Assembly: GCA_900660155.1 (NCBI GenBank)
Contig: CABFPE010000268.1
Coordinates: 754,523-788,736 of the forward strand
Direction: 5' to 3'
Length of the DNA: 34,214 nucleotides
From: Hofstenia miamia
Taxonomy: Eukaryota > Xenacoelomorpha > Acoela > Hofsteniidae
Part shown: positions 1 to 9,709 of the stretch, one piece after another
Layout of the letters: every line of letters starts with the position of its first letter
Position numbering within the stretch: position 1 is the first letter of the stretch
Notes under the pieces: generated by a model
What the model saw: the letters and a program-made list of their open reading frames with translations, nothing else
Told to the model about the DNA's origin: nothing
The model's database searches: none
Translations under genes and position numbers: made by a program

Positions 1-20
1 ATATATATATATATATATAT
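1..20. repeat. (AT)n microsatellite at window edge
   Basis: Ten AT units at the left edge. A similar AT run ends the window, so both boundaries lie in simple sequence. Confidence 0.95.
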
Positions 21-629
21 ACAGTTTAATACTTAATTTAATACTTAGCTTTGAAACGCTTTATATTTTGACCCAGTCATTGACCCAGTCAGGATCGGAA
101 TTCCTGTGCGAAAAGATGTGCAAAAAGACCAGCATTCTTGCGGAATGTTTGTAATAGCAATTAATTGTTATTGATATTAATAACGTTATTTTTCGTATGA
201 AATATAGCCGCATCCAAGATCAGGGCAATCTTAGTAGTGATCAGGTTTATTTACCGGTAATGGAGAAATTGCCCACAAACTGCTAATTATTGTAAAAATA
301 TAATCATATTGGTTTTAGTCACATTTTTTATAAATAACTAACAAATCTGTCCGCTAATCCGGAATGGATCTAGATCTGACAATGCTTCCATAAATTTCCT
401 GTCCATTTCGTGGACAAAAAAGCATAGATCTATAGTATGGCTTACTAGAGCAATTATAGCTCATTGCTGCTGAATAGGATTACAACAATGTCATCTAAAT
501 TATGTTTGCATATGAATTTTTGTTGTGCATCTCACATGTTAACTATTGTATGCATCTTAGAAATCAGGAGAATTCGGTTGGATAAGGATATTGCACTTAA
601 TACAAATACTATAAAAGAATTGTTGGCTT
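21..629. other. AT-rich stretch without a recognisable gene
   Basis: A short open frame at 464-679 (plus) overlaps the next feature in another frame. It has no motif and I do not support it. Nothing else is recognisable. Confidence 0.6.
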
Positions 630-980
630 TTGGCGAAAGCGGTAGGTTATTTGCAAATAATGACTATGCTTTTGCGTGATCAATCTAAGCGGTGTTCTAC
701 ATGCTGTAACTCTATACATGCTGATGACGTTGTTTTTGTATGCAATGGTTGTTGTAATAAAATGCATTGGAATAAAAAATGCAATATTATTACTAAACAT
801 ACGTTGGTTATAGACAATGTTATTTTCGTCTGTAATTCATGTGTTAAAAATGAGATAAAGTCGACTATACTGGTAGATTTGTGCAGACCAAATTCTAAAC
901 TTGAATCCAGATTTGATGATTGTTCAAAGCTGATTACTGAGATGGATAAGCATCTCCAATATTTAGCTACCGTTGTTTAA
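630..980 (+). pseudogene. PHD-like zinc finger segment, probably LINE ORF1 remnant
   Basis: The open frame encodes about 116 residues with zinc-ligand spacing close to a C4HC3 PHD finger: C22-x2-C25, C38-x2-C41, H46-x4-C51, C68-x2-C71. A canonical PHD has H-x2-C, so this is a variant or decayed one. PHD-like fingers are known in ORF1 proteins of some CR1-type non-LTR retrotransposons. RT-type sequence of that kind begins within 60 bases downstream on the same strand, so I infer this is the element's ORF1-type domain, joined to ORF2 by an internal deletion. The frame is open before residue 1, so the true start is unknown. It could instead be an exon of a host PHD gene, but the neighbouring LINE sequence makes that less likely. 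Confidence 0.5.
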
Positions 981-1028
981 ACAACGGCTGAAACAAAATC
1001 TATTTCTGATCATCTTGGACTCACCAAT

Positions 1029-1690
1029 TTTACCAAGCTATACCGAAAATGTACAATAGCCAAGCGAGACAATTTCTATATAGACAAAATTAATAATGCT
1101 AATTCAAAGGAACTATTTAGTTACATTACTCGCTTGATGGGGGTAAACGTTGTTATCCTGATGCAGTTCTCTTGATGATTTGGGTAGCCAATTTGGTGAA
1201 TACTTTAACAAAGTTAAGTCTATTTCTGATGCTATTGTTACTCAATTTCATTCTTCATATTTGCCTGCCCCTATTCTTTCCTGTAGATTTAATGACTTTG
1301 CCTTAGTTAGTGAAGCTGATCTTTTCGATTTAGTTATGAGCAGTTCTACTAAAACGTCTGATACTGATCCCTGGCCTACTTTTCTTACTATGCTCTGGAT
1401 TGATATTCTATTGCCAGTGATTTGTTTACTTATTAATGCTTCTCTACAGCAAGCTTACTTTCCTATTAGTTGGAAGCGTGCCTGTGTTACACCTGTCCTA
1501 AAGAAATCCCATCTTAATAAAAACAATTTCAAAATTAACGTCCTGTTTCCTGTTTATCTTTTTCTCTAAATGTTTGGAACGGTTTGTCTATAAACAATTA
1601 TTTACGTACCTTGATGAAAATAACCTTCCTCTAATGCAAAGTGCATACTGCCTCTTGCCTGAGCCCAAAACGACATGCTACGACTTGCAC
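1029..1690 (+). pseudogene. CR1-like reverse transcriptase, N-terminal half, frameshifted
   Basis: Read across several frames, this matches the linker and first RT blocks of CR1-type ORF2. First comes a basic linker (KLYRKCTIAKRDNFYIDK, 1035 onward) followed by KELFSYITRLMG. Next is the FGEYFNKV block (from about 1195) and a block around WPTFL. Then come LINASLQQAYFPISWKRA and, after a frameshift, a YRPVS-like segment and LERFVYKQLFTYLDENN ending in LMQSAY near 1650. The palm motifs, including the YADD box, are absent, so the copy lacks its 3' half. At least three frameshifts separate the pieces and no intact protein is possible. CR1-clade assignment comes from the LERFVYKQL..YL.ENNL..QSAY pattern and is inference from memory of the family. 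Confidence 0.7.
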
Positions 1691-2955
1691 ATGTAGCAAT
1701 TTCAAGGTCATGCAAATTTTTTATGGGTATGTATCCAGAGTAATATACAATAATGTTAACTGCCTGGAGACTTGCATTCTTCGCCAGATATTTATGTTAT
1801 TTATTATTATTATTAGATTGGCTTCGTGGTTTTTAAAAACAATCCTTACGTAATTACTCCAATTGGCTAACCTGATATTTTTTGCTTTATTAACTTATAC
1901 GCTTTTCTTTGAAAAAATTAAATTAACCGGTTTTTCTTCAATTCATGCTCATTCTAAAATAGCAATGTTAATTGATTTTAATGACATGTCTCACAGCCAT
2001 CCTAATGTATTTATGTATTAATTTGGCTATGAATTTCTCGATGAAAATATGGCTTTTACTAAAAATTTTATCTTTTTGATGCATAGAAATTGAAATTTTT
2101 CATAGAAATAAACAGTGTATGCATGGGTAGTTCATATCATGATAAATTTTGTGACTAAGCATTATCAAGAGAATTAGACAATGTATCTAATGTGTACTTT
2201 CATAATTAATTACAAAAGCGCTTCCTAAGCAAAGCTTTACAGAGAGAACCTGTATAATACAGAATTACAGCTGTATCAGAGGATAATGTCAGTTACGTCA
2301 ACGTGTAGAGTAGATCATCGCTGATCATTTTCAATGGCGTGAAACTGCTGAAAATAGTTTTTAATTGACCTTTTATAAATCCCTTAGCCTGATTACTGGC
2401 GAAGGCAGGAATGTCTATTTGGGATGGCCTATTCAGAAATGTTGGAATATTGAAAATAAAATTTCTTAGTTAAGTAAATACTTAAAGAAGAAGTTGTTCT
2501 TGAAAAATAGAAGTTAAATGTTGCCAGTAATTATAATAACTGAGAGCAAATTTCGTTCTGCATTAGATACCATATGCAAAAGCTGTGATCATTGTTGAAT
2601 TTCTTTGTTTGCCATCACAATATCAGGTGTCTGACAGAGGATAACAGTGGTGTTAAATAAGGTTAATGTTATGCCTTTAATATACAAAATAGTGAATTCG
2701 ATGTTGGAAGCATTAATTATTATTTTTATTAATTTACTAGACAGGAAAATAATGATTTTCGAATCGGGACTTGATTATATGCTTCAGCAAGATTATTATC
2801 CGTTAATGCTCGTGAGAACATTTTTAGTGAACCATAATTGATTGCAAATTTTTGGCAATTTTTCTTCTTCTAAAGTACTTAATAGATTAATAAATTTCCA
2901 ATTATTGCAATATTAATTTAATATTGCCCACCTCAGCAGATAGAGTAGAACAAAT
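1691..2955. other. AT-rich non-coding stretch
   Basis: It contains a short (TTA)n run near 1798-1815 and an unsupported small open frame at 2647-2841. I see no domain on either strand. Confidence 0.55.
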
Positions 2956-3023
2956 GCTTAATATAATTGTACTATGATAGTCATAGGCAGCTTAATATAA
3001 TTGTACTATGATAGTCATAGGCA
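2956..3023. repeat. 34-bp perfect tandem repeat, two copies
   Basis: The 34-bp unit beginning GCTTAATATAATTGTACTAT occurs at 2956-2989 and again, identical, at 2990-3023. It lies a few hundred bases past the 3' side of the minus-strand RT relic at 3.5-4.9 kb and could be part of that element's tail or a local duplication. Confidence 0.95.
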
Positions 3024-3494
3024 TACTTCTCATTATGCATGGAAGCATCTGGGGTCTGTTGAGGGGGGGGGGCGTTCCCCAGTTTCTCCTCTGGGTGCGA
3101 CTCTGGGCACTGCTTATTTAGATTAGAGACAAGTGTGGTGTGGTAATACCGCGGAATACCTAGGCAGCCATTTACACAATTGCGGTGGTTTGCGGTAGAA
3201 TTAAAACAACTTGCAGTCCCATAAAAGTTATACAGATAACGTGTTTTGTCTAAAGATTTAAAATCTCTAAGTTCTTCTCAAAAAACTGTTTCTGGAGCAA
3301 AACTAAGAGATTTCACACACAAAATATTTAAAGTAACTTTTCCACATTTCATGGACAGTTTGATACTACTTTAATAAAATTGAATAAAATCACAAAATGC
3401 CTAAGAAATTCATTTTAAACTTTTCTACGAATGATCCATAATCCTAAATAAATAATTCAGAAATATGAATATTTTCATACGAAGATAAAAATAG
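3024..3494. other. Non-coding stretch with a G run
   Basis: Ten consecutive G (3063-3072) precede a less AT-rich patch of about 60 bases. No coding motif is seen. Confidence 0.5.
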
Positions 3495-3789
3495 CCATTG
3501 TTGCATTTATTCAAAAATCACACAACATAAATTAAAAATACACAACATAAAAATTAAAATGCACCATAATCTGTCTCCATTTCTTGATTGCATTGAACCA
3601 AAACTATCGAGAAATCGTTTTGTTCTATCAGATTAACCCTATTCCAGTTGGGCTTTTTATGTACGTTAAACAGTTGGGGGGGGGCAAACCTCAGAAAAGA
3701 TTTTTCAAAGCCTACATTTGGAATTTTTCTAAAAAAAAGTGCCTAAATTTCCCAATTTCACGCCACTATAAATGACTACGTCATTTTCC

Positions 3790-3815
3790 AACGGGGTTGA
3801 TACGTCAACTCCGTT
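3790..3815. repeat. Short inverted repeat inside the MITE
   Basis: AACGGGGTTGA and TCAACTCCGTT are reverse complements except for one position and are separated by TACG. They could fold as a small hairpin. Confidence 0.7.
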
Positions 3816-3827
3816 TCCAAATGATGT

Positions 3828-3857
3828 CATTTGATTTTCTTAAAAGAAAATCAAATG
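3828..3857. repeat. 30-bp perfect palindrome inside the MITE
   Basis: The arm CATTTGATTTTCTT is followed by AA and its exact reverse complement. Long palindromes are common in foldback-type non-autonomous elements. Confidence 0.95.
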
Positions 3858-4860
3858 TTTAGTCATTTACTTTGACAAACAAAATAACGGCAAAATGATG
3901 TTACTATTACGTCATTTTGACAAAAACGACGTCAAAACATTGACATGACGTTGTCATATTTGCAGTTAATATAAAAAAATATTACTAACAGAAAGCAATC
4001 TCTGTATTAAGCATAATGCAGATATGTCAAGAATTTTTTATTTTTTTTTTCAGAATTTCGTAAATAATATCTACCTATAGTCAACAAGAGATTCATAAAA
4101 CTAAAAGTTCAAAAGATTTTAAATTTAAATTTTCAGGGATTGTTTAGAGATAAATTTTGTTCACTGAGTCGAAAAATTTAGTTGTGTAATGAGGTCTAAA
4201 AAAAGTTATAAAAAATCTCCGACAGGGGGGACAATTTTGCCCCCCCCCCAACTGGAATAGGGTTAATCATAGAGTCTTGGATTCCTTGGAGGATAGTTTA
4301 TGTCTATTTTAGTAGGAACTAGATGGTGTAGAGGATAGGTTTTTTTGTAATTTTTACCATAGTTTGTAAAATTGAATATGTCTTCTGTCAAATAATGATT
4401 GTATCTTATAATGATTACATACAGTTTCAAAATCAATATTAGGTATCATTATTTTAAATGCTCTCTACTGAATTCATTCTAACACCTGGTTCTAATTCTT
4501 TGTTATAGATTAATGCCAAAGTGCACTGCAGTATTCAAGAACAGGGCGAATTTTTACCTTGCACACTTTTATCCTATCCTTAAAATGATTGGTTGAACGT
4601 CTTAAGAAAGTAAGGCAATGTAGTCTTTTCAATGCATTAGAAATCATTAAATTTATGTTTGTGTTCCATTTCAGGTTATCTTGGAAATAAACCCCAAATA
4701 ATTCAAAAAATCGAACATAAAAATTCTTATATATTGACCATTTTTATTAAGTTTACTTAAGTTATTTCATTGTGCTTTTGATATCTACAAATGTATATTG
4801 TGGAATAATTTGTGTTTTAGCATTGGGGTAAGAAGAGGAAAATAAAGAATTATCCCAGTA

Positions 4861-6887
4861 GTAATCCCTCTTAAATTGGATTAGGGGAGGGGCGCAGCTC
4901 CACTTGTTAAATTTATATTTTATATTTTATTTGTTGAGAATATAAATTATGGTCAAAATATATCATAAAAATACAAAAATCAAAACAAGAGCCCCCTTGT
5001 TAATTACTTAGGAGTGCAGCTCTGTGAACAACCTTGTGATTGTGGAAGAATAAATATAATCCTGACCAAATGAAAATATTTACTTGAAATTTACCTAAAG
5101 AATTTGAATATAGTAATGACTTGCAGTGAAATGAAATGCCAACCTAAGAACTGCATGGGTTTCAAAACTTTCATCGAATTCTCGTGATTAGCAACGACAA
5201 AAAAAACTTAAAGTAGCGTTGACATTTCAGAAAAGATATTAAAATATTGCACATCTAGAAAGGAATTTTTAAGAAATTATCTAAAATATGTAGTAATGCT
5301 TTAGGCAGATTTCTAAGAGAAAACCGTCATCAAAAATAAATCTCTCAATTTTATTTAAAATTCACAATAAAAACTCAATAAATATTTTTATTCACTAAAA
5401 GTGCAAATTGTTTTCAATAATTTTGCTTTAGTAAAACCATAGAGGATGTAGTTTCTTTGCTGTTAAATCTTTGATTTCCTTTGAAACACAATAACAAGTT
5501 AATTAAGCGAAAAGCAAGAAATTAGACAGCCATTTCTGCACCGTCATTAGAATCTCTTTATTTTCATTTTACTTAAGACTGGTGTTTTTAATATCAATAT
5601 TAATTACTATTCTGAAATCGCATGCTGGAGGAATGTATGAGAGTCAATGCTTACGCCCCTGCTGTGTTTTAGTTTGAAACAATATATATTATTCATTCTT
5701 GATATTTGTATGATTTCTCACATTTAATATATCCAAAAATTACCCTACATGTTTCACTTTTCATTTTAATATCATCAACTACATTTCATAAATAAATTTA
5801 TATAAATTCATTATATTTTATATATCTTTAAGTTTAATGACATCATACAATCTTGCAGTGTTTTAAAATTATTATGAAGCTCCTCAAATTTCCCACAGAT
5901 TTCAAGAAGTATAAGAAGCAGCTTCAAATTAAATGATCATTCCATGGACTTCTTGAAAAAAATTTTTTAAAAGGATCTATTGTATTACATCAAATTCAAC
6001 ATCAGTTATGAGCAGGTTAACTGATAGCTATATGAATAGTGCTTTAAGTGACCATCTTCATGACACATAGTTTAAATAATTACTTAAAATGGGGTCAACA
6101 AGGATTGATAATTCATTAAATTGAATTAACGAAGTTACTGCGTTTTTTGTGTGTTTTATGTGCACATTCCTGCAAATCTCAATCACTAGTAATAAATATG
6201 TCATTAGTATGTTAGATATATGTGGGTGATTAGTGCACTTACAGTTCAATATTAGATTTAGAGACAGTAATTACGCATATGTTTATGCTCCTACTTATAA
6301 ATTGGCTTGCTTCATAAATATTTGAATATGAATTCACTTCAAAAACATTTTTAAGATATTAATTTAATATTTTTTATAATACATAAAAAATTTAATATCA
6401 AAATGATATATTCATGGCTATTGGAAGATCACAAAAGTTAATAACTAGGGGATTAAGGGTTAAATATAATGATTCTGCAAAATGTTATATTCTAAAATAA
6501 TTATTACGATAAGTTTCCATAGCTAATTGTTATAGTACATAAGTAATAAATGCTGCGTTAGATTTATCTAATCACAATATAAGGAGTCAAATATCAGTTA
6601 TAATTGTGGATTTTTCCATTGCAATATGCTAAAATATTAAAAAACGAGATTATACAAGCAAACGCATAAGTATGTTAATTTTATTGTAAAGAAGAGTCAA
6701 ATTTGATTCATTTCTTGTTTGTTAATTTATTCTGTTCAACCCTTACAATACATTTAGAAAGTGAAATTAAATACAGGCAGTTAGTTAGTAATTTACGAGA
6801 ACAGAAAACTTTATAAGAAGTGGTCTTATAACATTCATATATATTAAAAACTTGAGAGGTTTTATAAAACTTTGAATATAAAATTAC
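4861..6887. other. AT-rich stretch, likely intron of the LDLa gene plus intergenic DNA
   Basis: This lies downstream (minus strand) of the LDLa exon's splice donor. I looked for a further cysteine-rich LDLa exon on the minus strand and found none. The open frame at 6058-6249 (minus) has no domain features. The next exon may be diverged, very short or beyond the window. Confidence 0.5.
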
Positions 6888-6890
6888 CTT
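6882..6890 (-). other. Splice donor of the LDLa exon
   Basis: The minus strand reads AAG|GTAATT after codon 378 (…CYKK), a good GT-AG donor in phase 0. It falls inside an unfinished LDLa module, which supports a spliced continuation. Confidence 0.7.
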
Positions 6891-8021
6891 TTTGTAGCAC
6901 GTGAATCCCTTGTCACAACTGATTTCACTTTCAGCACAGAGGCATTCCAAAATTGCAGGTCTATAATGAGGACAAAAGAAATTTAAGTGTGTTGCGTATT
7001 TGCACGGAAGACATCCAAACCGAGAAGGACAATAATACGAATCGCTTGGACATAGATCTTCAATATTAGGGATGTGCATGCACTTTTTCTCATCAGAATA
7101 TGTTGTCGGACAATCATACTTAAAATCACAAACACGTGATTTGCTTATGCAGATGTTCTCTTCTTCACATTTGTAATGTGTTGACGAATTACACTCACAG
7201 ACAATCTTGATTTCACTGTCAGTTGGCTGACAATTGCTTATGTCTTCACAAAGACTTACCTTCTCAATGCATGAATTCGTACCAGGACACTTAATGTTGT
7301 AACTGCAGTCACAAGTCTCATCACTTCCATCATGACAGTCTGCATTGGTTTTAACTACACTATATTTATACTTATCACATAATCTGTGGTTAGGAATACA
7401 ATTATCCTTAGACTCACACTGAAAATATCCGTCATTGCAACCACCTGAACAATTTTTTTCATCAGCTCGAGTAATGCAGTCATATATACCATCACATATA
7501 CGTTCTGAATTGATGCAAAAGAATTCATTTGGACAAAGATAAGTATTGCTGTTACATTCACATTCATCGGGACTACTAGCACCAAACGGAATGCAGTCGG
7601 TTTTTCCATCACAAATGCGAGATGGTGGCAAGCATTTTACTTCTCCAGTAACCAGTCTGCAATACAGCCAGCCTGGTTCACATTTGCAAGCCAGATCCCC
7701 AATGCCAAAAGTTAGGCATTCATTATTTTCCTGACATGTTAGTGGGAATTTCGCACATTTTGCGTTGTTTTCTGTATCAAACGGATTAAAATCTGGGCAG
7801 TAAACTTCTCCTCTAAACATAGAGCAATTTTCTTTAAGTTCGCAATCAATCTCATCATTTGCATTAGTTATGCAATTCACCACACTGTCGCATCGCTTGC
7901 TTTTCAATATGCAAGTTTGGTTGTTTTGACAGTCAAAATATCGTTTTGGACAATACTGATCATACCCCAAAATTTTTCTTGATAAGAATAGGATAATCAA
8001 ACTGAGCACCGGTGAATGCAT
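6888..8021 (-). CDS. LDL-receptor class A repeat protein, first coding exon (partial)
   Basis: 378 codons run from ATG (8021) to a consensus splice donor. Residues 1-19 form a signal peptide with hydrophobic core VLSLIILFL. LDLa-type six-cysteine modules lie at about 24-60, 118-154, 156-191, 195-237, 239-275, 277-314 and 324-360; another is cut by the exon end (362-378). Residues 66-117 are cysteine-rich and EGF-like, ending CKCEPGW. Calcium-cage acidic residues survive in modules such as CDGIYDC and DCHDGSDETC, but are weak or missing in the fifth and seventh. LDLa modules bind ligands or calcium outside the cell, so I infer a secreted protein or receptor ectodomain; no transmembrane segment is in this exon. 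The frame stays open to 6708, but that tail lacks LDLa spacing and reads as intron. The ligand and full architecture cannot be told from this exon. Confidence 0.85.
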
Positions 8022-8107
8022 TTATCAAGTAATTCTAATTTCTGATTTGCATTAATGTGATTGGGAGTTTAATTAGAAATTAATTTTACTAACTTTTACA
8101 CTCAAAT

Positions 8108-8578
8108 TTAATTTGATTTTAACAGTGAATTCACCAGAGTTTTTTGATTCATCAAACTATGATAGTCAATAGGATCGGGTTGGGAATAAAGTTGAGAAAG
8201 ATGCGCGTATTTACAAATAGAAAAGAAATATATTATTAAAAAATGAATATTGTAGAATGGTATATATGATTTGGTCAACAACTTATGAAAATTTTGGATC
8301 GTGTTGGCATATTTAAGACGATTTGTATCAAATAGAATCCGACCAAAGGATTGTAAAATCCTTTTGAAGAAATCGAAATTGTTCCAACTATGAAAATGAA
8401 TTTGATTATCTTTGAGGAATAATAATAACGCTCTAAATGCATTGTTATCCAATAGATATAATTTATTTCGACAAACTTTCCGAAGCTGCAGCACAGGTGA
8501 GCAGGGATGCACTCCATATCGGGATATTAACTTGGTTACCAGGAATGTAGAAAAGGTTTTGCTGTTATCATTTGACAC
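8108..8578 (-). CDS. Unidentified 156-codon open frame
   Basis: An ATG-to-stop frame 87 bases upstream of the LDLa start, same strand. The product is basic and rich in Leu, Phe, Asn and Ile, with a hydrophobic stretch around IHFLIIYFFSI (about residues 107-120). I recognise no domain and see no obvious signal peptide. Its length is unusual for chance in DNA this AT-rich. It might be a separate small gene, an upstream exon or a chance frame. There is no sign of a splice link to the LDLa exon, which begins with its own ATG and signal peptide. Confidence 0.25.
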   Translation of the reverse strand: MSNDNSKTFSTFLVTKLISRYGVHPCSPVLQLRKVCRNKLYLLDNNAFRALLLFLKDNQIHFHSWNNFDFFKRILQSFGRILFDTNRLKYANTIQNFHKLLTKSYIPFYNIHFLIIYFFSICKYAHLSQLYSQPDPIDYHSLMNQKTLVNSLLKSN

Positions 8579-8742
8579 TACAATAAAAAATTAACACAAT
8601 TTGATGTCTAAATACAAGTGTATCACAGTCAATTATTACGGCTAAAGTTAATTACATTTAGGAAAATCCCTATGCCGCATCTTGTATTGACTTATATTTT
8701 CACAATATATCCATAAAATCCATAAATGTATGTATATACTGT

Positions 8743-8744
8743 AG

Positions 8745-8807
<63 letters not shown>

Positions 8808-8853
8808 GTATATATATATATGTATACATAAATATATATATATATATATATAT
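8743..8853. repeat. (TA)n microsatellite, interrupted
   Basis: About 110 bases of almost pure TA dinucleotide with a few interruptions (AAAACG, GTATACATAA). The small minus-strand frame across it is a low-complexity artefact. Confidence 0.95.
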
Positions 8854-9709
8854 GAAAAAAAACTTTAACAGATCTTGGCTCATGTAGTCAATGGAGAAAA
8901 AAAATCCAGAGTCAATACATGAAAGGAAGGGTACTTAAAATTGTCTGAAGGTCTTCTCCTAATATGAATGATTTCATTTAAGCTCCTACAAACTCCCATC
9001 ACAATTGTTTGTATTATTACAAATGCATTTTAACACATCACAAGAAGTAGTTTTTCTCCATTTGCAGGCATTAATATTTTGAATCAATATATGCAAATAT
9101 ATTGCCGGTAACGTCAGAAGTAGCTGCATGAATAGTCCGGATTTGGGCCAAACCTGGGGTTTCGAAACGTCCATCTTTGCCTTCGATCGTTGCCCATCTT
9201 TGTATGTAACATAAATGCTGAACATAGCGTCTATTAATGTAAATGGTAAAATTTGATCACCCTGGGCATTTAAGGGTTGCTTACGAATAGTGTGCTATCA
9301 AACACTTGGCTAAAATTCATTTTTTGTTTAATCAATGTAACTTGCAAAATTAATAATTATCTTACATCCTCTTCATTGCAATATGAGATCAAATAATGAA
9401 AGTAGTCAAATCTGACCACTTACGATTTTTAGATTTAGAATAGTAGGAAGCTTTGAAGTTTTTCCATGTTGTTAAAAACTATAATAACTATTTTCTTCCA
9501 CAAGACTAAATTCACACATTGCATTGTGACACAATCCAATTGAAGTTGGAATTCGTTAAAATCGGTGCATTAATTGCATTATATTTAATTAAAAATGTGG
9601 TTAAAAGCTTTGACACAAATACCTAATTTCTTCTACCCCAATTTATTAAGTATTATAATTAAAATTTTCAATTAATATTTGAATTGACATTTAATATGCA
9701 TCAGTATAA
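8854..9709. other. Intergenic stretch with one unassigned small open frame
   Basis: A 79-codon minus-strand frame (8986-9225) contains a hydrophobic segment (LFMQLLLTLPAIYLHILI) and a Cys-rich end (CDVLKCICNNTNNC). It has no recognisable domain and I leave it as a hypothetical. The rest shows nothing. Confidence 0.4.

Larger units (their letters stand above)
3637..4262. mobile_element. piggyBac-type MITE with TTAA target duplication
   Basis: The 626-bp element has perfect 16-bp terminal inverted repeats, CCCTATTCCAGTTGGG at 3637-3652 and its reverse complement at 4247-4262. TTAA flanks it directly on both sides (3633-3636 and 4263-4266). TTAA target duplication and termini starting CCCT are hallmarks of the piggyBac superfamily. 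No transposase is encoded, so it is a non-autonomous element. The left end carries an extra segment in which a CAGTTGGGGGGGGGCAAA block appears 24 bases further in. The right end has the matching G/C run directly next to the TIR. The interior has several CGTCA-type motifs and a 30-bp palindrome. Confidence 0.85.
3495..4860 (-). pseudogene. L2/CR1-like RT C-terminal region, interrupted by a MITE
   Basis: On the minus strand, 4690 down to 4267 reads as one frame with a few premature stops. It carries the post-palm and thumb pattern of L2/CR1-type RTs: DNLKWNTNI, then NALKRLHCLTFLRRS, RPVLEYCSALWH, QVLE-IQ-RAFKI and SLFDRR. A YLGF-like stretch lies just upstream, in another frame. Reading stops at the TTAA where the MITE begins (4263-4266) and appears to resume beyond its other TTAA (3633-3636), with DRTKRFLDSF and, one frame over, FNAIKKW, as expected for the end of such proteins. 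An AATAAA lies near 3510 on the minus strand. It is a dead, 5'-truncated copy. The exact clade is uncertain. Confidence 0.75.

Noticed and set aside
609..800. Minus-strand frame opposite the PHD-like finger
   Set aside because: It is the antisense of a frame with zinc-ligand spacing and has no motif of its own.
6708..6887. Extension of the LDLa protein to the in-frame stop
   Set aside because: A consensus donor (AAG|GTAATT) precedes it, and the extra 59 residues lack LDLa cysteine spacing and have intron-like composition.
8692..8883. 63-codon minus-strand frame rich in Tyr-Ile repeats
   Set aside because: It is a translation of the (TA)n microsatellite.
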